A stretch of DNA of 64,000 nt from DASWDH01 sp035318505 (GTDB taxonomy: Bacteria; Myxococcota_A; Polyangia; Polyangiales; Polyangiaceae): assembly GCA_035318505.1 (NCBI GenBank), contig DATHEQ010000374.1, forward strand, positions 1-64,000, given 5' to 3'. Within the stretch, counting starts at the first letter, position 1; the number at the start of each line of letters is the position of its first letter. This document shows positions 45,067-53,018 of this stretch, in pieces. A program made the translations under genes and the position numbers. Below the pieces are notes generated by a model. The model did not search any database. It had not been told where the DNA came from and saw nothing but the letters and a program-made list of their open reading frames with translations.

Positions 45067-46881
45067 ATGATGAGATACGCGAAGACGCTTTCGGTCGTTT
45101 TGCCGCTTTTGCTGGGCGCTTGCGGCGCGCAGTCGCGTTCGAGCACCTGCAAGACGGCTTCGACAGGGGTCGCGGCAACGCCTGCGCCGACAAGCACGCT
45201 GCCGGAGTGGATACAGCGCAGCAACGCCATTTCCGACATCTTGGTCGGAGTGCAGGCGCGCTTCATGCCCGAGCTCGCGTCCCGCTACGGCGTCGAGCGC
45301 GTCGACGATCAGATCGTCGATCTCAAACCCGGGCACGGCGAGCGCTACCGGGCTGCGCTCCGCGACGCGATCACCACCATCGAGACGCGCGGCTCCGCCG
45401 AAACCGATGCTCGCGTGCGCCGCGACGTGGCCATCCTCGTCAAGGCGGCGCGCCTCTACATCAAAGACTCCGAGCTGCGCGAGGCCAACGAAGTCCCCTA
45501 TTACAACCCGACCGAGATCATCTTCCACAGCATGCAGGGGCTCCTCGACGACCAAGTGCCGGCGCCGCGCCGCGAGCGCGCCCTCGGGCGACTGCGCAAA
45601 TACGCGGGCGTGGATGGGGGCACGCCTCTCACGGAGCTCGCCAAGACCGAGACGCGCGAGCGCATGGGTCGACCGGGCCTGGCCGCGCCGAACCGGTTGG
45701 CAGTGGAAAAGCACCTCGCCACCAACGGCCACATCCGGAGCGGCATCGGCGACCTTCTGAAAAAGTATCAGATCGCCGGCCACGAAGAGCCTTACAAGAC
45801 GCTGCTGACGCAGCTTACCGAGTACGACGCCTTCGTGAAGAGCGACGTGCTTCCCAAGGCCCGTCCCGAATTCGCGCTGCCGCCCGCGATCTACGCGCTG
45901 AACCTCGAGCGGTTCGGCGTCGATATTCCACAAGCCGAGCTGGTGGAGCGGGCACACCGCGCCTTTACCGAGATTCAAAAAGAAATGGCCGACGTTGCTC
46001 GGCAGATCGCCGAGCAACGCAAACTGCCGAGCTCGGACTATCGCGACGTGATCCGCGAGCTCAAGAAAGATCAGCTGGTCGGAGAGGCGATTCTCCCCCA
46101 TTACAAACAGCGGCTCACGGACATCGAAACCATCATCCGGCGCGAAAAGTTGGTCACCCTGCCGGAGAGACCGGCGCGCATTCGGCTCGGCACACCCGCC
46201 GAGAACGCGCAGCAGCCGGCTCCGCACATGGTCCCGCCGCGGCTCCTCGGCAATACGGGCGAGCAAGGGGAATTCGTGCTCCCGCTCAGCGTCCCCGCCC
46301 CCGAAGGATCCCAGGAATCCGCGCAAAAGCTGGACGACTTCACCTTTGCGGCCGCTTCGTGGACGCTCACCGCGCACGAAGCGCGCCCCGGCCACGAGAT
46401 GCAGTTCGCGTCGCTCGTCGAGCGCGGGGTCTCCACTGCGCGCGCCATCTACGCCTTCAACAGCACCAACGTGGAAGGTTGGGGGCTCTACTCCGAGTAC
46501 ATCATGCTGCCGTTCATGCCGCTCGACGGTAAGCTCATCTCTCTCCAGCTGCGCCTTCAGCGCGCGGTGCGCGCGTTCATCGACCCCGAGCTGCAGGCCG
46601 GCAAATGGACGTTCGACTCGGCATGGGCATACCTCGAGAAAGAGGTGGGGCTCTCGCACGCGTTTGCAAAGTCCGAGATCGAACGCTTCACGTTCCGTGC
46701 GCCCGGGCAGGCCACCTCGTACTTCTATGGCTACAGCCGGCTACTCGAGCTCCGTAAGGAAATCGAGGCCAAGCTCGCCGGTCGCTTCGATGCGCAACGC
46801 TTTCACGACTTCGTGCTGGCGCAGGGCCTTCTTCCGCCCGACCTCATGCGCGAAGCGGTCATGACCGAGTTCGCGAAATGA
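45067..46881 (+). CDS. DUF885 family lipoprotein, putative metallopeptidase-like
   Basis: This encodes 604 aa from the ATG at 45067, with AAAAGGAG at ideal spacing. A lipoprotein signal (LSVVLPLLLGACGA, lipobox LGAC) anchors it in the envelope. The DUF885 body includes the signature HEARPGHEMQ, which resembles a zinc-binding HExxH motif with an inserted residue; NVEGWGLYSEYIMLPF supplies a conserved Glu. These proteins are predicted metallopeptidases, but direct evidence for most members is lacking. Confidence 0.87.
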   Translation: MMRYAKTLSVVLPLLLGACGAQSRSSTCKTASTGVAATPAPTSTLPEWIQRSNAISDILVGVQARFMPELASRYGVERVDDQIVDLKPGHGERYRAALRDAITTIETRGSAETDARVRRDVAILVKAARLYIKDSELREANEVPYYNPTEIIFHSMQGLLDDQVPAPRRERALGRLRKYAGVDGGTPLTELAKTETRERMGRPGLAAPNRLAVEKHLATNGHIRSGIGDLLKKYQIAGHEEPYKTLLTQLTEYDAFVKSDVLPKARPEFALPPAIYALNLERFGVDIPQAELVERAHRAFTEIQKEMADVARQIAEQRKLPSSDYRDVIRELKKDQLVGEAILPHYKQRLTDIETIIRREKLVTLPERPARIRLGTPAENAQQPAPHMVPPRLLGNTGEQGEFVLPLSVPAPEGSQESAQKLDDFTFAAASWTLTAHEARPGHEMQFASLVERGVSTARAIYAFNSTNVEGWGLYSEYIMLPFMPLDGKLISLQLRLQRAVRAFIDPELQAGKWTFDSAWAYLEKEVGLSHAFAKSEIERFTFRAPGQATSYFYGYSRLLELRKEIEAKLAGRFDAQRFHDFVLAQGLLPPDLMREAVMTEFAK

Positions 46882-46975
46882 CGTAAGGACATCTCGTCCG
46901 TTCGTCCCTCTCGCCGCGCGCGCCGAGGTGCGGTATGCGAGAGCACGCCGTTCTTCTCTCGTCGGGAGGGCACTC

Positions 46976-49057
46976 ATGAAGATGCACGGTCTCGAGCGCA
47001 TGCGCAGTTTCGGTCCATCCGCAGCATGGCTGGTGTTCATGCTCGTCGTTCCGTCGTGCGGAACGGAAGCCATGCCGGACGCGGAGGCGGCCACCGTCGA
47101 CGAGCTCGAGGTCGAGCGGGCGTCGCATCGTGCCGCGCTACAAGAGATCACGGTCATCGAAGATCACCGCCTCCTCGACAACGCACGGCTCAAGCGATTC
47201 ATCGCCAGCCCCATCATCGTCGAGGCCGAGGCCGCGCTCATCGCCGCCGGTCGCATTGGTGACACCGCCCTCACGGACGATGCCGCCGCCGCGCTCCACT
47301 CGCCGAGCACGAGAGTGCGCAAGGCTGCCGCGTTCTGCCTCGGGCTCCTCGGTGGCGACACGGCACGCACGGCGTTGCGCACGGGGTTCGACGTCGAAGC
47401 GAAGCCCTCTGTGCGAGCTGCGCTCGCGCTCGCGCTGGGGCGCGTCGGCGTCGTCGACGACGTGCCGCGCCTGGCCAGCGCGCTTTCTCCAACCGCCACC
47501 GCGGAGGTGAACGGCGCCGCTGCGGAAGGGATCGCCACCGTGCTGCGGAGCACCACCGACGTCGTTGTAGTCGCGCCCGAAACGATCGCCCGCCTCATCG
47601 AGCTCGCCGGCATCGCGCCCGACGAGCGGGCGACGCCCGCAGCCTTTGCCCTCGCTCAGATCCGCGGGGAGGGCACGCTCTTTCCGGAGGCGTCCGTCAT
47701 CGACAGCTTTCAACGCGCAGAATCCCCCACCACGCGCGCCTACCTCGCGCGCCTTCTGCGACGCATCGCCACGCCCGCCGCCATCGACACCCTCACCGCT
47801 GCGCTCGCGTCCGACCCCTCGACCATCGCTCGCGCGGAGATGGCGCGCCAACTGGGGCTCGCTCCTCCCAGTACCGGCGTCATCATGGCCCTCGGCAAAG
47901 CACTCACCGATCCCGCGGCGCAAGTCGTGGTGGCGGGCCTCCAATCCATCGTCGACAAGAAAATCGCCGTCGCCGCAGCGTCGCTCGCTTCCGCGATCGC
48001 CGCCCTCGTCGACGACGCGCGATCGCCTTGGATTCGTGCCGAAGCGCTGCCCGCGCTCTGCGCCGTGGACCCGACGTCCGCGCGCCCTCGCGTAGAATCA
48101 GCAATCTCGAGCACGCCCCGCCGCGTCAAAATCGCCGGCGTGACCGGCCTTGGCGTGCTCGGCACCGACGTCGATCTTGCCAAGCTCGACACCCTCTTGG
48201 CGGACGCCGATCCCAGTGTCGTCTCTGCCGTCATCGACGTCATCGCGGGTTTCGAGACGGCGCGCATCAGCGCCGCCACGGTCGCCAACGTGCGTGCGTC
48301 TTTGTCGATCCACGATGTCGCGGTCGTCAGTTCCGCCGCGAGTGCGGCGGGCGCGCACGGCTGGACCGAATTTGCGCCCGACCTCGCCGCGATCTACGAC
48401 GCCTCGCCCGGTTCGGCGTGGATCGAAGGGCGCATGGCCATCCTCGGCGCGCTCGGCAACCTCGGCGACATGTCGGTATTGCCGACGCTAGAACGCGCCT
48501 TCGACGATCCAGAGCGCGTCGTCGTCGCCGCCGCGGCCGACGCCTATTTGGCCCTCACGAAGACCGATGTCAGCGCGCGCATTCCCCGCGCCAGCCGCGT
48601 CACTGCCGATACGCCGAGCGCGAGGTCCATCGCCCACGCACTCCGAGCGAAAGTGCTCCTCGTTACTTCGCGCGGCCCGATCATGATGCAAATGCTGCCC
48701 GAAGCTCCGCTGAACGCCGCCAACTTCGTCGCCCTCGTTGAACGGGGATTTTATGACGGCCTCGATTTCCATCGCGTCATTCCCGACTTCGTGGCGCAAG
48801 GTGGCGACCCGCGCGGTGACGGCTATGGGGGATCCGACGCGCTCGTGCGTGAGGAGATCGGCGCGCCACACCGCCGCGGCACGGTAGGAATGGCCACCGC
48901 CGGAAAAGACACCGCCAGCTGCCAATTTTTCATCAATCACGGTTGGAACGTGCACCTCGACGCAAGTTACACGGCCTTCGCCGAGGTCGTCGCGGGCATG
49001 GACGTCGCCGATCGGTTGGAGATCGGTGACGTGATCCACGCGGCGTACACATTCTGA
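46976..49057 (+). CDS. HEAT-repeat / cyclophilin-type peptidyl-prolyl isomerase fusion lipoprotein
   Basis: This encodes 693 aa from the ATG at 46976 with GGGAGGG upstream. The signal ends FMLVVPSCGTE, lipoprotein-like. Residues 50-520 form a long array of HEAT-like helical repeats (DDAAAALHSPSTRVRKAAAF, VRAALALALGRVG, ARAEMARQLGLA). The last 160 residues are a cyclophilin domain: NAANFVALVERGFYDGLDFH, FHRVIPDFVAQGGDPRGDG, GTVGMATAGKDTASCQFFIN. It should catalyse proline isomerisation of exported proteins, with the HEAT array choosing substrates. Confidence 0.88.
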   Translation: MKMHGLERMRSFGPSAAWLVFMLVVPSCGTEAMPDAEAATVDELEVERASHRAALQEITVIEDHRLLDNARLKRFIASPIIVEAEAALIAAGRIGDTALTDDAAAALHSPSTRVRKAAAFCLGLLGGDTARTALRTGFDVEAKPSVRAALALALGRVGVVDDVPRLASALSPTATAEVNGAAAEGIATVLRSTTDVVVVAPETIARLIELAGIAPDERATPAAFALAQIRGEGTLFPEASVIDSFQRAESPTTRAYLARLLRRIATPAAIDTLTAALASDPSTIARAEMARQLGLAPPSTGVIMALGKALTDPAAQVVVAGLQSIVDKKIAVAAASLASAIAALVDDARSPWIRAEALPALCAVDPTSARPRVESAISSTPRRVKIAGVTGLGVLGTDVDLAKLDTLLADADPSVVSAVIDVIAGFETARISAATVANVRASLSIHDVAVVSSAASAAGAHGWTEFAPDLAAIYDASPGSAWIEGRMAILGALGNLGDMSVLPTLERAFDDPERVVVAAAADAYLALTKTDVSARIPRASRVTADTPSARSIAHALRAKVLLVTSRGPIMMQMLPEAPLNAANFVALVERGFYDGLDFHRVIPDFVAQGGDPRGDGYGGSDALVREEIGAPHRRGTVGMATAGKDTASCQFFINHGWNVHLDASYTAFAEVVAGMDVADRLEIGDVIHAAYTF

Positions 49058-49097
49058 AGGTTGATCGACGCCCGGCTCTTCGCGCTCGCGCTTCGAT

Positions 49098-49424
49098 TTA
49101 CGCGTCGGGCTGAACGAGCACCCAAGACGCGAGAAGATCGGGATTCTCCACGACCTCGCCCGTACTTCGAAGGCGATACTCACCGGCGGGAGCTCGCCGA
49201 ACGGACCGCAGATCGGGCGGTAGCCAGTAGGTGCGCCCTTCGGTGTGCAGTTCGAGGCAGATGCCTCGCTTAGGGTCGGACGTGACGATGCGACCGTAGA
49301 GCTGCTCCATGCGCAGCCGCTTGCCGCGAGGATCTTCGATTCGCAATCCGACGAGGATTTGCTTGCCATTCAAGTCGTCCCAACCCACTTCCTCGGGAGC
49401 ATCGTCGTCCACGGGTTCGCTCAC
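49098..49424 (-). CDS. Small hypothetical protein
   Basis: This encodes about 108 aa if it starts at GTG 49424; the frame stays open to 49703, but that part runs through the leader of the Cys-rich gene. The sequence (WDDLNGKQILVGLRIEDP...MEQLYGRIVTSD...TYWLPPDLRSVRRAPAGEY) looks like a compact beta-rich domain. No family is recognised and no good ribosome-binding site is seen, so the start is uncertain. It converges on the HEAT-cyclophilin gene with a 40-base gap. Confidence 0.5.
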   Translation of the reverse strand: MSEPVDDDAPEEVGWDDLNGKQILVGLRIEDPRGKRLRMEQLYGRIVTSDPKRGICLELHTEGRTYWLPPDLRSVRRAPAGEYRLRSTGEVVENPDLLASWVLVQPDA

Positions 49425-49620
49425 GCGGCGGAAAGTAACATGCCCTGGACGACGGAACAAAAGACGGCTCGGATCACTGACGCTCCCAAACGGAACAGCC
49501 GAGCTGGCCTGCACATTGCAGCCGGGGACGGAGAGCAATACGAGCCGTTCGGACCTCTTCGGGAGGGTAATGCGACGTCGCGGAGCGGCGAGGCACGGTT
49601 GCATGCGAAAGGAGCCTCCC
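49425..49620. other. Divergent gap before the Cys-rich protein gene
   Basis: The gap of 196 bases holds the leader of the Cys-rich gene, including AAAGGAG at 49608-49614 before its ATG. No clear -35/-10 pair is visible. Confidence 0.35.
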
Positions 49621-50856
49621 ATGATTCGCGCAAAATATGCCGCGTGGCCGATTCTTGCCGGCGCTTTGCTGACGCCTATGTTGATGGACTGCGGCGCAGC
49701 CAAAGACTTTCAAGAGCTTTCCGCTGGTTGCAATGAAGTCGACCAAGGGACCGATGCCGTCGGCAAACTCAACGTCGACGCGAACGTCAAAGCGATCGCC
49801 GTTGCTTCAGCGGAGCTAAAGGAGTCGGCGGCGCGCATCAAGCGGGACGTCAAGGCCGCGTGCATCGATGTCTGCAATCGCCTGGAAATCCAAGACACGT
49901 GGTCTTCCTTTAAAGATGACGACAAATCGATCTCCAACGGCGACGGCACCGGAGCCTGCGACAAGGCTGCACAAGAGATCAACTCCATCATGGCCGAAAC
50001 GAAGGCGAGCGCGCACTTCGCTCTGGTGGTGACGGAACCGAAGTGCACGGTCGACACAGACTTCCAGGCCTCGTGCGAAGCGGGTTGCAAGGTCGATGAG
50101 GTTTGCACGCCCGGACAGATCGACGTCGTTACGCGGTGTGAGCCCGCCAAGCTCAGCGTCCAGTGCCACGGGACCTGCCAGGCCAACGCCGTGTGCGAGG
50201 GCACCGCTGAAGTCGAAACGGAGTGCGAGGGCAGTTGTGGTGGGAGGTGCCGGGGCTCCTGCGAAGGCCCGTGGGTTGCCGAGGATGGGAGTTTGGCCTC
50301 GGAGGGCAGTTGCAACGGGAAGTGTAGAGGGAAATGCAAGGGCACCTGCTCGGGTGAATGCAAGGTGACCACCACGACGGGCATTTCATGCGGCGCCTCG
50401 GCCAGCTGTCGAGGTGGCTGCTCGGGCGAATACTCCGCGCCCAAATGCGAGACGGAGCTGAAGCGGCTCCCGCCCGAGTGCCACGCCGACACCCACTGTG
50501 AGGTGAGCTGCAGCAGCAGGGCGCGATCACATGTCCAGTGTTCGGAACCACAGGTGACGCTGCTCGCCGACGTGCGCGTTTCGGCCAAAGTCGCCGCCTT
50601 GAAAGACGCCATCGAGGCGAATTTCCCGAAGCTCGTCCTGGCTGCACGCACGGAAGGACCCATCGTACAGAAGGCTCTGAAGGACATGGGTGACGCGGCC
50701 TCGGAGTTCGCGAATACGCAGTCCAATCTCAGCGCCAAGTCGGCCGCCTGCATCGCAGGGGCGGGGCAAGTGTCGGCCAATGCCTTTGCGTCCATTGACG
50801 TCTCCGTCAAGGGAAGCGCGAAGGTGCATGACAGCTGTAGCGACAATGAAAGCTGA
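49621..50856 (+). CDS. Cysteine-rich secreted protein with C-G repeats
   Basis: This encodes 411 aa with a strong AAAGGAG leader. The N-terminal signal (WPILAGALLTPMLMDCGA) may be a lipoprotein signal. By my count there are 32 cysteines, most packed into residues 140-310, where patterns such as CEGSCGGRCRGSCEG and CNGKCRGKCKGTCSGECK recur. Both flanks are helical and Ala-rich (VAALKDAIEANFPKL). The Cys region should be disulfide-knotted or metal-binding and is almost certainly outside the cytoplasm. No family is named. Its stop overlaps the start of the beta-barrel-like gene, so the two products probably work together. Confidence 0.75.
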   Translation: MIRAKYAAWPILAGALLTPMLMDCGAAKDFQELSAGCNEVDQGTDAVGKLNVDANVKAIAVASAELKESAARIKRDVKAACIDVCNRLEIQDTWSSFKDDDKSISNGDGTGACDKAAQEINSIMAETKASAHFALVVTEPKCTVDTDFQASCEAGCKVDEVCTPGQIDVVTRCEPAKLSVQCHGTCQANAVCEGTAEVETECEGSCGGRCRGSCEGPWVAEDGSLASEGSCNGKCRGKCKGTCSGECKVTTTTGISCGASASCRGGCSGEYSAPKCETELKRLPPECHADTHCEVSCSSRARSHVQCSEPQVTLLADVRVSAKVAALKDAIEANFPKLVLAARTEGPIVQKALKDMGDAASEFANTQSNLSAKSAACIAGAGQVSANAFASIDVSVKGSAKVHDSCSDNES

Positions 50857-51568
50857 ACGACGACGAAGCGGGCGGCGCGCCCGGTGCTTGGGCGCGCCGC
50901 TCGCGATGGTGTGCGTGACCATCACCGGCGCAGCCGTCGCGACGCCCGCCGAGGGCGCCGCGACGGCCTCGGTCAATGAGGCACCATCGTCCGATGAGCA
51001 CGCCAAGGACGTGAAAGGGCTCGATCTATTTTTTTTCGAAGCGGAAAGCGGTGCTGCCTACGTTGGTCTTCAAACGCTGAACGTGAAGCGCGACGTCGTT
51101 CCGACCTCGACGCGCAGCGAAGACGTAGGCGGATTTTTCGGACTCCTCGGCGGCGTGAAGCTTCTCTTCTTGTCGATCGGACCTCACGCCAAGTTCGGGC
51201 GCTTTCAAGATTGGGATCTCTGGACGCTCGACCTCGACGTGGGCTTTCACGCTCCCCTCGGCGCGGTCGAGCCGTTCCTTCGTCTGGGCGGCGGATACAC
51301 GCATCTGTCGCGCGCGTTCGACAAAGTGAGAAACGGCGGAAGCCTTCGTTCGGACGGCTATAACTTGTCGCTCGCGCTGGGCGCCGACTATTTCGTGACG
51401 CGATACCTGACCGTAGGCGCCAGATTCAGCGGCGAACTGATTGGGCTTCATCGAGCGGGCGTCAACCTCGACACCCAAGACGGTCTCGTCAACGATTACC
51501 TGAAGTACGACGGCGCCGCGTTAGGCCTCGCGCTCGGCGGAGGACTCGCGCTCGGTCTTCACCTCTGA
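50828..51568 (+). CDS. Putative outer-membrane beta-barrel protein
   Basis: This encodes 246 aa from ATG 50828 (GAAGG upstream) or 240 aa from ATG 50846; both overlap the end of the Cys-rich gene. After a basic start, a signal peptide (LAMVCVTITGAAVATPAEG) is followed by alternating hydrophobic stretches typical of beta strands, such as WTLDLDVGFHAPLGAVEPFL and YNLSLALGADYFVTRYLTVG, ending in a strand with LGLALGGGLALGLHL. The overlap implies co-translation with the Cys-rich protein, which it may anchor or export. The family is not named. Confidence 0.7.
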   Translation: MTAVATMKAERRRSGRRARCLGAPLAMVCVTITGAAVATPAEGAATASVNEAPSSDEHAKDVKGLDLFFFEAESGAAYVGLQTLNVKRDVVPTSTRSEDVGGFFGLLGGVKLLFLSIGPHAKFGRFQDWDLWTLDLDVGFHAPLGAVEPFLRLGGGYTHLSRAFDKVRNGGSLRSDGYNLSLALGADYFVTRYLTVGARFSGELIGLHRAGVNLDTQDGLVNDYLKYDGAALGLALGGGLALGLHL

Positions 51569-51578
51569 TAGGTGACGG

Positions 51579-53018
51579 TCAACCTACGAGCGCGAGTCTG
51601 CGCCGACCTTCGGCCATTAGGTAGGCATCGACCGATTGCGCGACCATTCGCCCCTCGGCGATCGCCCATACGACGAGACTTTGCCCGCGCGCCTGATCGC
51701 CCGCGGCAAAAACGCCGTCTACACTGGTACGACCTTGCACGACTTTGACGTTGCCGCGCGGGTCGATCTCGACGCCGAGCTGCTCGAGCAATCCCGCGCG
51801 TTCAGAACCGACGAAGCCCATCGCCAAAAGAACGAGCTCGCACGGAATGTCGAATTCACTGCCCAGCACCGGTGTCGGCGCTTGGCCGGGTTTCAATTCC
51901 ACGCGCACGGCGCGCAAAGCTTTCACGTGCCCGTTCTCGTCGGCCGCGAAGCTCGTGGTCATGACGGCCCAATCGCGCTCGCCCCCTTCCTCCTGCGACG
52001 ACGACGTGCGCAGCACCATCGGCCACGCCGGCCAAGGGTTGGCCGCGGCGCGACGCGCGGGAGGTTTCGGCATGAGCTCGAGCTGTGTCACGCGCGCGGC
52101 GTTTTGACGATGTGACGTGCCGAGGCAGTCGGAACCGGTGTCTCCTCCGCCGATGATGACGACGTTTTTCCCCGTGGCGAGAATCGCGCGCTCTTCGGCC
52201 AGGGCGTCGCCCGCGACGCGGCGGTTGCCCTGCTCGAGAAACTCCATGGCGAAGTGGATACCGCCGAGCTCGCGGCCGGGCACCGGCAAATCGCGCGGCC
52301 TGCGCGCGCCGCCACAGAGGACGACCGCTTGATGACCGCTGCGCAGCGCTTCTCCGGTGACGTCGACCCCCACGTGCACGGAAGTGCGAAAGGTCACCCC
52401 CTCCGCCTTCATCTGCTCGACGCGGCGGTCGATGATGTGCTTTTCCATTTTGAAATCGGGGATCCCGTAGCGCAAAAGGCCGCCGATACGGTCGTCCCTC
52501 TCGAACACGGTGACGTCGTGTCCGAGGCGCGCCAGCTGCTGCGCTGCGGCGAGACCCGCCGGGCCCGAGCCGACCACGGCCACGCGCTTGCCCGTTTTCA
52601 CGCGCGCCAGCACCGGCGCCACGAGGTTCTGCTCGAAAGCGCGGTCCGCGATGCCCCGTTCGATGTTCTTGATGGTGACCGGCACTTCGTCGATGTTGAG
52701 CACGCACGACGCTTCGCAGGGCGCGGGGCACACGCGCCCCGTCACCTCGGGAAAGTTGTTGGTCGCATAGAGCGCGGCCATCGCCTCGTCGAGGCGCCCT
52801 TTGGAGAACATGTCGTTCCAGTCGGGGATCAAGTTTCCGAGGGGGCAGCCATCGTGACAAAACGGAATGCCGCAATCCATGCAGCGCGCGGCTTGATCGC
52901 CGAGCGCGGCGTCGGGCACGGCGAGCTCGAATTCGCGCCAGTCGGAAAGCCGTTCGCCGACGGGCCTTTTCTGATGCTCCCGCCGCTCGATCTCGAGAAA
53001 ACCGCGAATCTTACCCAT
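51579..53018 (-). CDS. gltD: Glutamate synthase small subunit (NADPH-dependent)
   Basis: This encodes 479 aa from the ATG at 53018, eight bases inside the end of gltB. N-terminal 4Fe-4S cysteines lie in ARCMDCGIPFCHDGCPLGN and GRVCPAPCEASCV. FAD binding is shown by GSGPAGLAAAQQLARLG, NADPH binding by VVIIGGGDTGSDCLGTSH, and the C-terminal FAD contact by DGVFAAGDQARGQSLVVWA. It passes electrons from NADPH to GltB for the conversion of glutamine plus 2-oxoglutarate to two glutamates. It converges with the beta-barrel gene, ending 10 bases from it. Confidence 0.97.
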   Translation of the reverse strand: MGKIRGFLEIERREHQKRPVGERLSDWREFELAVPDAALGDQAARCMDCGIPFCHDGCPLGNLIPDWNDMFSKGRLDEAMAALYATNNFPEVTGRVCPAPCEASCVLNIDEVPVTIKNIERGIADRAFEQNLVAPVLARVKTGKRVAVVGSGPAGLAAAQQLARLGHDVTVFERDDRIGGLLRYGIPDFKMEKHIIDRRVEQMKAEGVTFRTSVHVGVDVTGEALRSGHQAVVLCGGARRPRDLPVPGRELGGIHFAMEFLEQGNRRVAGDALAEERAILATGKNVVIIGGGDTGSDCLGTSHRQNAARVTQLELMPKPPARRAAANPWPAWPMVLRTSSSQEEGGERDWAVMTTSFAADENGHVKALRAVRVELKPGQAPTPVLGSEFDIPCELVLLAMGFVGSERAGLLEQLGVEIDPRGNVKVVQGRTSVDGVFAAGDQARGQSLVVWAIAEGRMVAQSVDAYLMAEGRRRLALVG

